This document shows, piece by piece, positions 22,340-29,931 of a DNA stretch of 44,128 bases. Source of the DNA: Caldifarciminota bacterium (GTDB lineage: Bacteria; Hydrothermota; Hydrothermia; LBFQ01); NCBI GenBank assembly GCA_015490465.1, contig WFXS01000091.1, forward strand, positions 1 to 44,128, given 5' to 3'. Each line of letters opens with the position of its first letter. Position 1 is the first letter of the stretch. The notes under the pieces were generated by a model that made no database searches, was not told the origin of the DNA, and saw only the letters and a program-made list of their open reading frames with translations. The position numbers and the translations under genes were made by a program.

Positions 22340-23940
22340 AACCTGAAGACCGGGTACCTCCTCTCCTGGGGGATGTTGTTTATGGCTACGGAGAGCGCGA
22401 AGGTAAGGACGTCGCGGGTCTGCAGGGGGTCTATTATGCCGTCGTCCCACAGGCGGGCCGTGGAGTAGTAGGCGCTCCCCACACTCTCGTACTCGGCGAT
22501 TATCTCCTGCCTTATCCTTTTTCTCTCCTCCTCTGTCAGCTCCTTCCCCATCCTCCTGTACTTCCTCTCGGTTATTATCTCCATAACGGTAGCCGCCTGC
22601 TCCGCCCCCATTACGGATATACGGGCCGTGGGGTACATGAAGAGGAATCGGGGGTCGTAGGCCCTGCCGGCCATGGCGTAGTTTCCGGCCCCGTGGGAGC
22701 CTCCCACTATGATGGTGATCTTGGGGACGGTGGCGGTTGAGACGGCCTGAACCATCTTCGCCCCGTGTTTGGTTATCCCCTCCTCTTCGTACTTCCTCCC
22801 CACCATAAAGCCGGTGATGTTCTGCAAAAAGACGAGGGGTATCCTCCTCTGGTCGGCCAGCATTATGAAGTGGGCGCCCTTAAGGGCGGACTCGGAGAAG
22901 AGGACGCCGTTGTTGGCCAGTATCCCGACCGGTATCCCGTTTATGTGGGCGAACCCGGTTATCAGGGTCGTGCCGTACCCCGCCTTGAACTCGTGAAAGC
23001 GGCTCCCGTCCACTATTCGGGCTATGACCTCTCTCATGTCAAAGGGTTTGCGGGGGTCCTTCGGTATTATGCCGTAAAGTTCTTCGGGGTCGTAGAGGGG
23101 GTCTTCCGGCTCCCGGAGCTCAAGGGGAACCCTCTTCTTATAGTTTAAGTTCCGGAAGATGGAGCGGAGGATCTCAATCGCATGCTCGTCGTTCTCGGCG
23201 AGGTGGTCCGTGACGCCGGATACGGTTGAGTGCATCATACCCCCTCCGAGGCTCTGTTCGTCCACCTCCTCACCCGTTGCGGCCTTCACGAGAGGAGGGC
23301 CGGCGAGGTATATGGTGCCAGTGCCTTTGACGATGACGTTCTCGTCGCTCATGGCGGGTACGTAGGCACCCCCGGCCGTACACATCCCCATAACGGCCGA
23401 GATCTGGGGGATTCCGAGGGAGGACATCACGGCCTGATTGTAGAATATGCGTCCGAAGTGCAGCTTGTCCGGGAAGACCTCCGCCTGCATGGGGAGGAAG
23501 ACGCCGCCCGAATCCACCAGATAGACTATGGGTAGGCGGTTCTGAAGGGCCACCTCCTGCGCCCTGAGGTGCTTCTTTATGGTCTCCGGGAAGTAGGTTC
23601 CCCCCTTAACGGTGGCGTCGTTGGCCACTATCACGGCCTCCTTCCCTTCTATTATCCCAATACCCGTTATTATCCCGGCCTGCGGCACCTCGTCGTTGTA
23701 CATCCCGTAGGCTGCGAGGGGAGACAGCTCAAGGAAGGGGCTGTTGGGGTCTATGAGCCTCTCCACCCTCTCCCTGGCGAGGAGCTTCCCCCTCTCGCGG
23801 TGGAGCCTGACGGCCCTCTCGCTCCTCTTGTGCCTAACCTCCTCAAGGATCCTCCGGTACTCCTCCGCTTTGGCCCTGTTGTACTCGTAGTTCTCTTTGA
23901 ACTCCGGTGAGTTCGGGTTTATACGACTCCTTATTACCAT
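22336..23940 (-). CDS. Acyl-CoA carboxylase, carboxyltransferase (beta) subunit, methylcrotonyl/propionyl-CoA type
   Basis: 534 aa biotin-dependent carboxyltransferase that moves the carboxyl group from carboxybiotin to an acyl-CoA. Motifs: [15 protein letters not shown] (N-terminal), [64 protein letters not shown] (oxyanion-type Gly pair), [25 protein letters not shown], and in the second half [18 protein letters not shown]-like and [15 protein letters not shown]. The sequence is closest in style to methylcrotonyl-CoA carboxylase beta. No biotin carboxylase partner is adjacent. The start [14 protein letters not shown] was chosen because TACAAT lies 7 nt upstream; the frame is open further upstream. 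Confidence 0.9.
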   Translation of the reverse strand: MVIRSRINPNSPEFKENYEYNRAKAEEYRRILEEVRHKRSERAVRLHRERGKLLARERVERLIDPNSPFLELSPLAAYGMYNDEVPQAGIITGIGIIEGKEAVIVANDATVKGGTYFPETIKKHLRAQEVALQNRLPIVYLVDSGGVFLPMQAEVFPDKLHFGRIFYNQAVMSSLGIPQISAVMGMCTAGGAYVPAMSDENVIVKGTGTIYLAGPPLVKAATGEEVDEQSLGGGMMHSTVSGVTDHLAENDEHAIEILRSIFRNLNYKKRVPLELREPEDPLYDPEELYGIIPKDPRKPFDMREVIARIVDGSRFHEFKAGYGTTLITGFAHINGIPVGILANNGVLFSESALKGAHFIMLADQRRIPLVFLQNITGFMVGRKYEEEGITKHGAKMVQAVSTATVPKITIIVGGSHGAGNYAMAGRAYDPRFLFMYPTARISVMGAEQAATVMEIITERKYRRMGKELTEEERKRIRQEIIAEYESVGSAYYSTARLWDDGIIDPLQTRDVLTFALSVAINNIPQERRYPVFRF

Positions 23941-23947
23941 GGGTGGT

Positions 23948-23953
23948 ATTGTA
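23948..23953 (-). promoter_or_regulatory. -10 box (TACAAT) of the carboxyltransferase gene
   Basis: TACAAT, then ACCACCC, then ATG. It decides the start against an ATG 12 codons upstream. Confidence 0.6.
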
Positions 23954-23994
23954 CGGCATGAGCGGGAGTCTCCCACACGTACACCGTTCCACAG

Positions 23995-24000
23995 TATAAT
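23995..24000 (+). promoter_or_regulatory. -10 box (TATAAT) of the tRNA-Phe/tRNA-Ile unit
   Basis: TATAAT ends 9 nt before the first base of tRNA-Phe, so transcription should begin at or within 3 nt of the mature 5' end. Confidence 0.65.
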
Positions 24001-24009
24001 ATCATCCTC

Positions 24010-24082
24010 GGCCGGGTAGCTCAGGCGGTAGAGCAGGGGACTGAAAATCCCTGTGTCGGGGGTTCGACTCCCTCCCCGGCCA
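24010..24082 (+). tRNA. tRNA-Phe (anticodon GAA)
   Basis: Acceptor GGCCGGG/CCCGGCC, D-arm AGCTCAGGCGGTAGAGC, anticodon loop CTGAAAA (GAA), T-loop GGTTCGACTCC, discriminator A. CCA is not encoded. It is 6 nt upstream of tRNA-Ile. Confidence 0.96.
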
Positions 24083-24088
24083 CTACGG

Positions 24089-24162
24089 GGTCCCGTAGCT
24101 CAGGTGGTTAGAGCGCGCGGCTGATAACCGCGAGGTCGGAGGTTCGAGTCCTCCCGGGACCA
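24089..24162 (+). tRNA. tRNA-Ile (anticodon GAT)
   Basis: Acceptor GGTCCCG/CGGGACC, anticodon stem CGCGG/CCGCG with loop CTGATAA (GAT), T-arm GGAGG-TTCGAGT-CCTCC, discriminator A, no CCA. A T-run follows immediately. Confidence 0.96.
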
Positions 24163-24173
24163 CTTTTTTATTT
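24163..24173 (+). terminator. T-run terminating the tRNA pair
   Basis: CTTTTTTATTT directly after tRNA-Ile; the GC-rich acceptor/T-stem may act as the hairpin. It overlaps the stop of the convergent stomatin gene. Confidence 0.5.
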
Positions 24174-25082
24174 ACCTTCCTTCACCTTCATCACGTCCCC
24201 CACCACTCCCAGACCCGAGACCAGTTTGGAGAGTTCAACCGGGAAGAAGACCTTGTTGGCATCCCCTTCGGCTATCTTCTGCAGGGCGTCAAGGTACTGG
24301 ATGGTGATCACCTCACCGGTAGGCTCGGCCTCCTTTATGGCGTTGAAAACGGCGAGGATACGGTACTTCTCCGCGTCCGCCACCAGCTGTATGGCCTGAG
24401 CCTGACCTTCAGCCTCAAGTATCTGGGCCTGGCGCTTACCTTCGGCCTGAAGGATCTGGGCCTGCTTCTCACCCTCCGCCCTCTTTATCTGGGACTCCCT
24501 GTACCCTTCGGCCTCAAGTATCATGGCCCGTTTCTCCCTTTCGGCCTTCATCTGCTTGTGCATGGCCTCCATCACGTCCCTCGGCGGGTCTATCCTCTTA
24601 AGCTCAACGCGCGTCACCTTGACTCCCCAGGCATCCGTCGCCTCGTCAAGGGTCATGCGGAGTTTGGAGTTTATTATCTCTCGGCTGGTTAGGGTCTCGT
24701 CAAGGGTCAGCTCGCCTATGATGTTCCTGAGGTTGGTCTGGGCGAGGTTTATAACGGCCAACTTGAAGTTCTGGACCCTGTAAACCACGTCCTCCGGTTT
24801 GACCACCTTGTAGTATATCACACCGTCAACCGTCACGACCACGTTATCTTTGGTTATGACCTCCTGCGGAGGAACGTCCACGACCTGCTCCCTGAGGTCC
24901 ACCTTTATAACGCGATCTACTATAGGTACGACGAAGTGCAGGCCGGCGTACAGGGTCTTCAGGTACTTACCGAACCTCTCTATTATGGCCGCCTCGTAGG
25001 GGCGGACTATGACTATAGCCCTGGTCACGAACACCAGAAATACCCAGAGCAGGATTACGATGACTACGATCGTGAATATCAT
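24168..25082 (-). CDS. Stomatin/prohibitin-family (SPFH, band 7) membrane protein
   Basis: 304 aa. An N-terminal membrane helix (IFTIVVIVILLWVFLVFVTRAI) is followed by the SPFH domain: RPYEAAIIERFGKYLKTLYAGLHFVVP, VDVPPQEVITKDNVVVTVDGVIYY and NLRNIIGELTLDETLTSREIIN. A long charged coiled coil then contains repeated Q-A-Q-I-L-[Q/E]-A-E-G units (~residues 195-230). Slipin-type proteins oligomerise at the membrane and partner with NfeD, encoded immediately upstream (3 nt apart). SD AAAAAAGGAGGT precedes the ATG. It may organise membrane microdomains or a protease complex. Confidence 0.93.
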   Translation of the reverse strand: MIFTIVVIVILLWVFLVFVTRAIVIVRPYEAAIIERFGKYLKTLYAGLHFVVPIVDRVIKVDLREQVVDVPPQEVITKDNVVVTVDGVIYYKVVKPEDVVYRVQNFKLAVINLAQTNLRNIIGELTLDETLTSREIINSKLRMTLDEATDAWGVKVTRVELKRIDPPRDVMEAMHKQMKAEREKRAMILEAEGYRESQIKRAEGEKQAQILQAEGKRQAQILEAEGQAQAIQLVADAEKYRILAVFNAIKEAEPTGEVITIQYLDALQKIAEGDANKVFFPVELSKLVSGLGVVGDVMKVKEGK

Positions 25083-25085
25083 ACT

Positions 25086-25523
25086 CTACCTCCTTTTTTG
25101 CACCTTTAAGCGAACGCCTACCACGTCTAAAACGATCACCTCGTCTCCCACCTCAAGCTCGTCGGAGCTCTCGGCCCTCCACTCCTCACCGTCTACCTTC
25201 ACGACGTATCCGGTTCCGTCCTTTTCCACCACCTTGCCCACCTTTCCCTTAAGGGCCAGGGGGGTGAACTCCGTGGGTGGAGGCCCCTCCTCCCTGCTTG
25301 AGAAACGGTAGGCCACGAAGATGATCGCGGAAACTACGACGACAAACACCACCAACTGAACCATCCACGGCACGCCGTAGTAGGTCATAACTGACAGCGA
25401 GAGGAAACCCACCCCTATTGCGAAGAGTTCAAAGTTGGTGGGTAAACCGAGTTCCGAAACGATAAAAAACGCCGAAATTATCAAGAAGAGGAGACTCAAA
25501 AGCTCCCTATCCCATGCGAACAC
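25086..25523 (-). CDS. NfeD-family membrane protein (short form)
   Basis: 145 aa. Two to three membrane helices (LLSLLFLIISAFFIVSEL, FELFAIGVGFLSLSVMTY, MVQLVVFVVVVSAIIFVAY) precede a C-terminal OB-fold domain: LKGKVGKVVEKDGTGYVVKVDGEEW then LEVGDEVIVLDVVGVRLKVQK. This is the truncated NfeD lacking the ClpP-like protease domain, which pairs with stomatins. The start is GTG at 25523 (VFAWDREL). It is 8 nt behind the hydrolase gene, and a TAAAAT box 5 nt before the GTG may also give it a transcript of its own. Confidence 0.9.
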   Translation of the reverse strand: MFAWDRELLSLLFLIISAFFIVSELGLPTNFELFAIGVGFLSLSVMTYYGVPWMVQLVVFVVVVSAIIFVAYRFSSREEGPPPTEFTPLALKGKVGKVVEKDGTGYVVKVDGEEWRAESSDELEVGDEVIVLDVVGVRLKVQKRR

Positions 25524-25528
25524 GGTAT

Positions 25529-25534
25529 ATTTTA
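25529..25534 (-). promoter_or_regulatory. Possible internal -10 box (TAAAAT) before nfeD
   Basis: TAAAAT ends 5 nt before the GTG start, overlapping the stop of the upstream hydrolase gene. Spacing is at the short end of the window's leaderless pattern. Confidence 0.4.
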
Positions 25535-26221
25535 CAGCCGCTCCCTGCCCATGAACTCAAATAGGGTACTTGTAAATCCCTCAGGGCTTCGCAGGTATGG
25601 AAAATGCCCACCCCCTTTACAGACGACGATCTTCACGGGATTCACCAGATTTATGAGGTACTTACGCTCCTGAGTGGGTATCGTGGGATCGTCCTCGTTG
25701 TACGTAACCATGGCACGTACACCGGGGAAGGTGCCTATCTCCGGAGCGTCGGCCAGCGCCCTGACACGGTTATAGAGGGCTTCGGGCGTAAGTCTCTCCA
25801 GCACGCCGAGGACGTAGGCTTTCACCTTATCGTCGTACCCGAAGTGGGAGTCCTTTATACCCGACCTGACTATCCATTTGATCCACTTTCCTTTAGGCAG
25901 ATATCCGAGGATATGTATGAGCAGTCTCCTGTGGCCAAGGATCCGACGGGGTGAGGCGAAAGTGTTTATCAGAACGATACCCCCAAGTTTTTCCGGGAAC
26001 ATTACGGCGGTCAGAAGAGCCACGTAACCGCCCATAGACGTGCCGACGACGTACCCACCCTCTTTCACCGTGTTACCCACCTCTCTGGCCATATCCACGA
26101 GGGAAAACGGGGTAGCCGGATAGTCAAAGGCGTAAGTGGGAACGTCCATAAGATCCTGTACTTCCTTGAAGCTCCACCTATCTCCAAGGAGGCCGGGGAC
26201 GAAGACGACTTCCGGTTTCAT
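25532..26221 (-). CDS. Alpha/beta-fold hydrolase
   Basis: 229 aa cytoplasmic alpha/beta hydrolase. PEVVFVPGLLGDRWSFKEV begins the fold. The nucleophile elbow is VVGTSMGGYVALL (Ser in GxSxG, residue ~62). An acidic candidate is in VTYNEDDPTIP, and the catalytic His in CKGGGHFPYLRSPEG near the C-terminus. It resembles small carboxylesterase/BioH-like enzymes; substrate unknown. ATGA overlap with mltG upstream and an 8-nt gap to nfeD place it in the long operon. Confidence 0.88.
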   Translation of the reverse strand: MKPEVVFVPGLLGDRWSFKEVQDLMDVPTYAFDYPATPFSLVDMAREVGNTVKEGGYVVGTSMGGYVALLTAVMFPEKLGGIVLINTFASPRRILGHRRLLIHILGYLPKGKWIKWIVRSGIKDSHFGYDDKVKAYVLGVLERLTPEALYNRVRALADAPEIGTFPGVRAMVTYNEDDPTIPTQERKYLINLVNPVKIVVCKGGGHFPYLRSPEGFTSTLFEFMGRERL

Positions 26222-27186
26222 CTGAGGCGCATTTTACGGACGTTCCTCAGGTGCTGTCTGTAAGTGGTGGCGAACCTGTGGGTGCGGCCGTCGGCGGATA
26301 CGAAGAACAAATAATCGGTTTTAGCCGGGTTCAGTACGGCCTCTATACTCTTCGCCGTCGGCGAGCATATGGGTGTGGGGGGTAAGCCTTTGAACCTATA
26401 CGTGTTGTATGGGGAGTCTATCTCCGTATGTCTCCTTGAGAGAATCTTCGGAGGGTCCTTCAGGACGTACTTTACGGTGGGATCCGCTGCGAGGGGCATA
26501 CCCCTCCTAAGCCTGTTCAGAAAAACCGATGCGATTATCGGTTTTTCGGAGTCCACTACGGCCTCCTTCTCCACTATGGATGCGAGGATAAGCACCTCGT
26601 AGGGTGTAAGTCCTGCGCTCTCGCTCCTCTCCTCAACTTTCAGGGAATCCCAGACCCTCGCGAACCTCCTGAGGGGAGGAAGGAAAACCTCCTCCTCGGA
26701 AGAGCCGTAGTCTATGAAGTAGGTTTCGGGGTAAAGGAAACCCTCAAGCGTACGCTTTCCCTTTAAGAACGGAAAACTCCGGGACAGGTGGGCCAGAAAC
26801 AGGGAGTCGTTGGCCAGTCGCATGAGGCGGGCGGTGTCGTACCCGTACTCCGCGAAGCGTGGTATGAAGTCCCTGAGGCTCTCCCCCTCCCTTATCGTAA
26901 ACCTGAAGTAGGAGAGTAGGGGACCCTTTTTAAGCCGGTTGTAAGCCGATAGCTCCCCTTCACCCCTGCGGAATACGTAGACACCGGGTCTTATGTGCTT
27001 CTCTATACCTCCGAGCCGTATGAGCAGCTTGACGAAACCGGTGTTTCTCACTACACTGCTATCCCGAAGGGTCTTAAGGAAGTGGGCGAGGGGTTCACCC
27101 CTCCTGTACGTTATCCTTACCTCCTCTCCCCCTCTGGAGCAGGTGAGCAGTACGGTGAAAGGAATCAGAAGGAGTACCTTACGCAT
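26218..27186 (-). CDS. mltG: Endolytic murein transglycosylase MltG (YceG family), apparently a lipoprotein
   Basis: Cuts nascent glycan strands and sets peptidoglycan strand length. 322 aa. Motifs: IREGESLRDFIPRFAEYG (LysM-like/N-terminal part), LEGFLYPETYFI, LILASIVEKEAVVDSEKPIIASVFLNRLRRGMPL (catalytic Glu in S-I-V-E-K-E), LAADPTVKYVL, SPYNTYRFKGLPPTPICSP and YLFFVSADGRTHRFATTYRQH. Instead of the usual transmembrane anchor, the N-terminus MRKVLLLIPFTVLLTCSRGG looks like a lipoprotein signal with lipobox LLTC. Its ATG overlaps the queA stop. Confidence 0.94.
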   Translation of the reverse strand: MRKVLLLIPFTVLLTCSRGGEEVRITYRRGEPLAHFLKTLRDSSVVRNTGFVKLLIRLGGIEKHIRPGVYVFRRGEGELSAYNRLKKGPLLSYFRFTIREGESLRDFIPRFAEYGYDTARLMRLANDSLFLAHLSRSFPFLKGKRTLEGFLYPETYFIDYGSSEEEVFLPPLRRFARVWDSLKVEERSESAGLTPYEVLILASIVEKEAVVDSEKPIIASVFLNRLRRGMPLAADPTVKYVLKDPPKILSRRHTEIDSPYNTYRFKGLPPTPICSPTAKSIEAVLNPAKTDYLFFVSADGRTHRFATTYRQHLRNVRKMRLR

Positions 27187-28241
27187 CAGAGTATAAGGGT
27201 GGCGTCCCCGTAGGAGAAGAACACGTAATCCCTGCGGAGAGCCTCCTCGTACGCCCTCTTTACGACCTCTCTACCGGCGAAGGCCATGGTGAGGAGGATG
27301 GGGGTACCGTCCGGCAGATGGAAGTTGGTAATGAGGGCATCAATAACCCTGAACCTGTACGGCGGCTTTATAAAGAGGTCGGTGTACCCCTCCCTCTTCC
27401 CCGTTAAGGCCCACGACTCCAGAGCGCGGGTAGTGGTCGTACCCACAGCCAAAACCTTTCCTCCCGACCCCTTATGCTCCTCTATGCGGCGGGCGACGTC
27501 GTCGGGTACGCTGTAGTACTCCCTGTCCATCCTGTGGGTATACGGATCCTTAACCGGCTTGAACGTACCCGGCCCGACGTGAAGCGTGATGTAAAGCGTA
27601 TCGTAACCGTACTCCCTCAGGCGGGAGATTATCTCCGGCGTGAAGTGAAGGCCGGCCGTTGGGGCGGCTATGGAACCGGGTTTCCGGGCGTAGACCGTCT
27701 GGTAGTACTCCTCGTCCTCCGGCGTCGGCTCCCTACCTATGTAGGGTGGAAGGGGCATCTTACCTTCCTCCTCAAGGGCAGAGAACACGTCCTCCATCTC
27801 AATCAGGACATAACCTTCCTCGTCCCTTCCCAGAACTCTGGCCTCTCTGCCTCCGGGAGTACGGAGTATCCAGCCCGGCTTCATCCTCCCCTTCGCCATA
27901 CCCCGAAAGCCGTACGGCGTTTTCTCAACGAAGAGGACGTTAACCCTCTTACCCGACGGTTTTACCATGGGCAGTAGGGCCTTTATGACGCGGGTATCGT
28001 TCATCACTATGAGGAACCTCTCCCCCGTCTCCCGAAGGACCTCCGGCAGGTCGTGGAACATCCTGTGCTGCAGGGTGAAGGGTTCACGTTTTATTACCAG
28101 AAGTCTGGACCTACCCCTGGGCCGGGGGTACCTCGCTATCCGATCGTCCGGGATATCTACGTCCAGGAACCTATTCTTCTTCGCCTTCGGAGTAATCTCC
28201 GTAATCTCCGTACCCTCCGTACTCTCCCGGAACGTACTCAT
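27186..28241 (-). CDS. queA: S-adenosylmethionine:tRNA ribosyltransferase-isomerase (QueA)
   Basis: Builds epoxyqueuosine on tRNA by transferring and isomerising the ribosyl part of SAM onto 7-aminomethyl-7-deazaguanine. The start of the fold is DVDIPDDRIARYPRPRGRS. Later motifs include VMNDTRVIKALLP, GSIAAPTAGLHFTPEI, LYITLHVGPGTFKPV, THRMDREYYSVPD and LITNFHLPDGTPILLTMAFAG, all standard for QueA. The frame is open to 28265; ATG at 28241 (MSTFREST) or the upstream ATG (MKGQVTGK, preceded by GAGGAAT) are both possible. Either gives a 20-30 residue N-terminal extension overlapping the NYN gene out of frame. Confidence 0.93.
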   Translation of the reverse strand: MSTFRESTEGTEITEITPKAKKNRFLDVDIPDDRIARYPRPRGRSRLLVIKREPFTLQHRMFHDLPEVLRETGERFLIVMNDTRVIKALLPMVKPSGKRVNVLFVEKTPYGFRGMAKGRMKPGWILRTPGGREARVLGRDEEGYVLIEMEDVFSALEEEGKMPLPPYIGREPTPEDEEYYQTVYARKPGSIAAPTAGLHFTPEIISRLREYGYDTLYITLHVGPGTFKPVKDPYTHRMDREYYSVPDDVARRIEEHKGSGGKVLAVGTTTTRALESWALTGKREGYTDLFIKPPYRFRVIDALITNFHLPDGTPILLTMAFAGREVVKRAYEEALRRDYVFFSYGDATLIL

Positions 28242-28866
28242 CTTCCCCGTAACCTGCCCTTTCATGATTCCTCAGGTGCGTCCTGCTCTCTTCTCCCCCC
28301 TGATCCTCCGCAGCGTAATCCCTGTAGGTACGCGGATGGAACTTGAGGACCCTGTACTTCGGCTCACCCGTCTCGTCCTTTATGTCCATGATATCGGTGA
28401 TGTTGATGTACCTATCGCTTACCCGTATGAGCTCTATGGCGACCGACCCCTTGCGCGTCCCTATAACCCATATCCGTTTACCCTTCTTACTCAACAGGTC
28501 TACCAGAGGTACGAAGTCGCCGTCTCCGGTTATGAGGACGACCTCGTCCAGGTGATCGGAGGTCTGGAGCAGCTCTATGGCCATCTCCATGTCCATGTTG
28601 GCCTTGAGGGTACCGCTCGGTTGACGGTGAGCCATCTTGGTTATGACCCTCCACCCCTGAAATGACAGGGCGCCGATCAAACCCTCTCTGCGGCGGTCCC
28701 CCTTCTTCATGGGGACGAAGGCCACCGCCTTCCAGAGCATCTTACCCTCAGACTCAAGGGTATCCCTCAGGTACCTGAGTATCTCGTCAAACCTGACTTC
28801 CCAGTTTAAGTTCTGAAAAGTCGCAACAATGTTCTCTACATCTGCAAAAATCCCTACCTTTAACAT
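28171..28866 (-). CDS. NYN/LabA-like PIN-fold RNase (DUF88)
   Basis: 231 aa. The NYN domain spans residues ~1-155: KVGIFADVENI (first acidic site), KANMDMEMAIELLQTSDHLDEVVLITGDGDFVPLVDLLSKKGKRIWVIG (the central acidic residues of the PIN-like metal site), then VSDRYINITDI. LabA-like NYN proteins are putative metal-dependent RNases. The C-terminal ~60 residues are low-complexity and acidic/tyrosine-rich (EYGGYGDYGDYSEGEEE), probably disordered; their coding sequence doubles as the start of queA in another frame. SD GGAGGT precedes the ATG. The neighbours are envelope and translation genes. Confidence 0.88.
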   Translation of the reverse strand: MLKVGIFADVENIVATFQNLNWEVRFDEILRYLRDTLESEGKMLWKAVAFVPMKKGDRRREGLIGALSFQGWRVITKMAHRQPSGTLKANMDMEMAIELLQTSDHLDEVVLITGDGDFVPLVDLLSKKGKRIWVIGTRKGSVAIELIRVSDRYINITDIMDIKDETGEPKYRVLKFHPRTYRDYAAEDQGGEESRTHLRNHERAGYGEDEYVPGEYGGYGDYGDYSEGEEE

Positions 28867-28887
28867 CGTTTTACCTCCAGTTTTTAC

Positions 28888-29247
28888 TCAGTTGCCCGGT
28901 GGCTCCCCTCCCACGCTCTCGTCGTTCTGAACGTTGACCGGACTCTCCCTCACGAAGGCGTCCTCGTATCCGAGGGACTTCAACGTCTGAAGGTACTCCT
29001 CCGCATCCTCCTTCTTTACGAAGTCCCCCACCAGGACCTTGTGCCAGGGCGGTTCAACGACTATGTATATGGGAAGGTCCACCTGTTTGTGAAGACGGGC
29101 GGCGAGCTTCTCCGCGTTCCTCGCGTGTATAAAAGCCCCCACCTGAATGCGCCACCCCATCCTGTTCCCCACGCTCTGACCCCCCTGCCGGGGGTCAACG
29201 AAGGTCCATCCCGCCGCCTGCGCGAGCAAAAGGCTACTTAAGACCAT
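28888..29247 (-). CDS. SPOR-domain protein, probably periplasmic
   Basis: 119 aa. A short leader ([14 protein letters not shown], uncharged) is followed by a linker and a SPOR domain at ~30-105: [73 protein letters not shown] domains bind glycan strands denuded of peptides, often at division sites, which suits the mltG gene in the same operon. The start overlaps the 3' end of rpmE by 14 nt. The tail is polar and probably unstructured. Confidence 0.88.
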   Translation of the reverse strand: MVLSSLLLAQAAGWTFVDPRQGGQSVGNRMGWRIQVGAFIHARNAEKLAARLHKQVDLPIYIVVEPPWHKVLVGDFVKKEDAEEYLQTLKSLGYEDAFVRESPVNVQNDESVGGEPPGN

Positions 29248-29440
29248 ACTTCTCCTTGAACCTGCGTACCCTTCCTCCGGTGTCTATGACCGTCTTAAGC
29301 TTGCCCGTGTAGAAGGGATGACAGGCGGAACAGATCTCAACCTGTATCTCCTTCTTCGTGGAACCCGTGACTACGACGTTGCCGCAGACGCAACGGATAA
29401 CGGCCTCTTCGTAGTACGTAGGATGTATGCCCTTTTTCAT
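29234..29440 (-). CDS. rpmE: 50S ribosomal protein L31 (zinc-binding form)
   Basis: 68 aa. [21 protein letters not shown] begins the protein. The Cys pairs CVC and [11 protein letters not shown] form the zinc ribbon of the C+ type of L31. FKEKYGLK ends it. The start (29440) follows the SD AAAGGAGGTTATGGC and overlaps the Fur-family stop (ATGA). Placement behind a Fur-family regulator is of interest because L31 stores zinc in some bacteria and its C- paralogues are Zur-regulated; here only the zinc form is seen. Confidence 0.97.
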   Translation of the reverse strand: MKKGIHPTYYEEAVIRCVCGNVVVTGSTKKEIQVEICSACHPFYTGKLKTVIDTGGRVRRFKEKYGLK

Positions 29441-29811
29441 GCCATAACCTCCTTTTGAGCGCAGTCGGGACACAGCCCGTATATGTAAACGTCAACCCTC
29501 TCCACCTTGAACCCCACTAAGTCAAGGGGAAGCATCAGGGAAACGTCGTACACCCTGCCGCACATCCTGCACTTGAAGTGGGCGTGGTCGTCCCCCCGGT
29601 TCAGGTCGTACCTGGCCTTGCTCTCTCCCTCAAACTTTATCTCAAGGACCTCGCCGTGTACGACCATATCCTTGAGAGTGCGGTAAACCGTAGAGAGGCT
29701 GATGTCAGGCAGTATCTTCTTCGCCTGATCAAAGATCTCCAGCGCGGTGGGGTGGTTCCTGTTTTTCTTAAGTATCTCAAAGATAACTTCGCGCTGCCGC
29801 GTGATTTTCAT
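29437..29811 (-). CDS. Fur-family metalloregulator (PerR/Zur-like)
   Basis: 124 aa. Winged helix [49 protein letters not shown] with the family's STVYRTL recognition helix. The dimerisation part has [12 protein letters not shown] and a second Cys pair CPDC, giving the structural Cys4 zinc site. The His-rich DDHAH supplies regulatory metal ligands. Which metal it senses (Zn, Fe, Mn/peroxide) cannot be told. The start at 29811 (MKITRQRE) was chosen because TATAAT lies 9 nt upstream; a GTG at 29853 with an SD would add 14 residues and would use a second TATAAT at 29914. Confidence 0.9.
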   Translation of the reverse strand: MKITRQREVIFEILKKNRNHPTALEIFDQAKKILPDISLSTVYRTLKDMVVHGEVLEIKFEGESKARYDLNRGDDHAHFKCRMCGRVYDVSLMLPLDLVGFKVERVDVYIYGLCPDCAQKEVMA

Positions 29812-29820
29812 GGCACGAAG

Positions 29821-29826
29821 ATTATA
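29821..29826 (-). promoter_or_regulatory. -10 box (TATAAT) of the Fur-family gene and its operon
   Basis: TATAAT, 9 nt (CTTCGTGCC), ATG. A second TATAAT at 29914-29919 could drive a longer transcript starting at GTG 29853 behind AGGAGG; both may be used. Confidence 0.6.
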
Positions 29827-29931
29827 AGGCTGTACAACGACCTTTTTACCCACCCCTTTGTCCTCCTATTCGGCGCAAACCAAACCCTACGACCTATCCT
29901 TTTGCAGGAAAGGATTATACGGCCGAAATAG

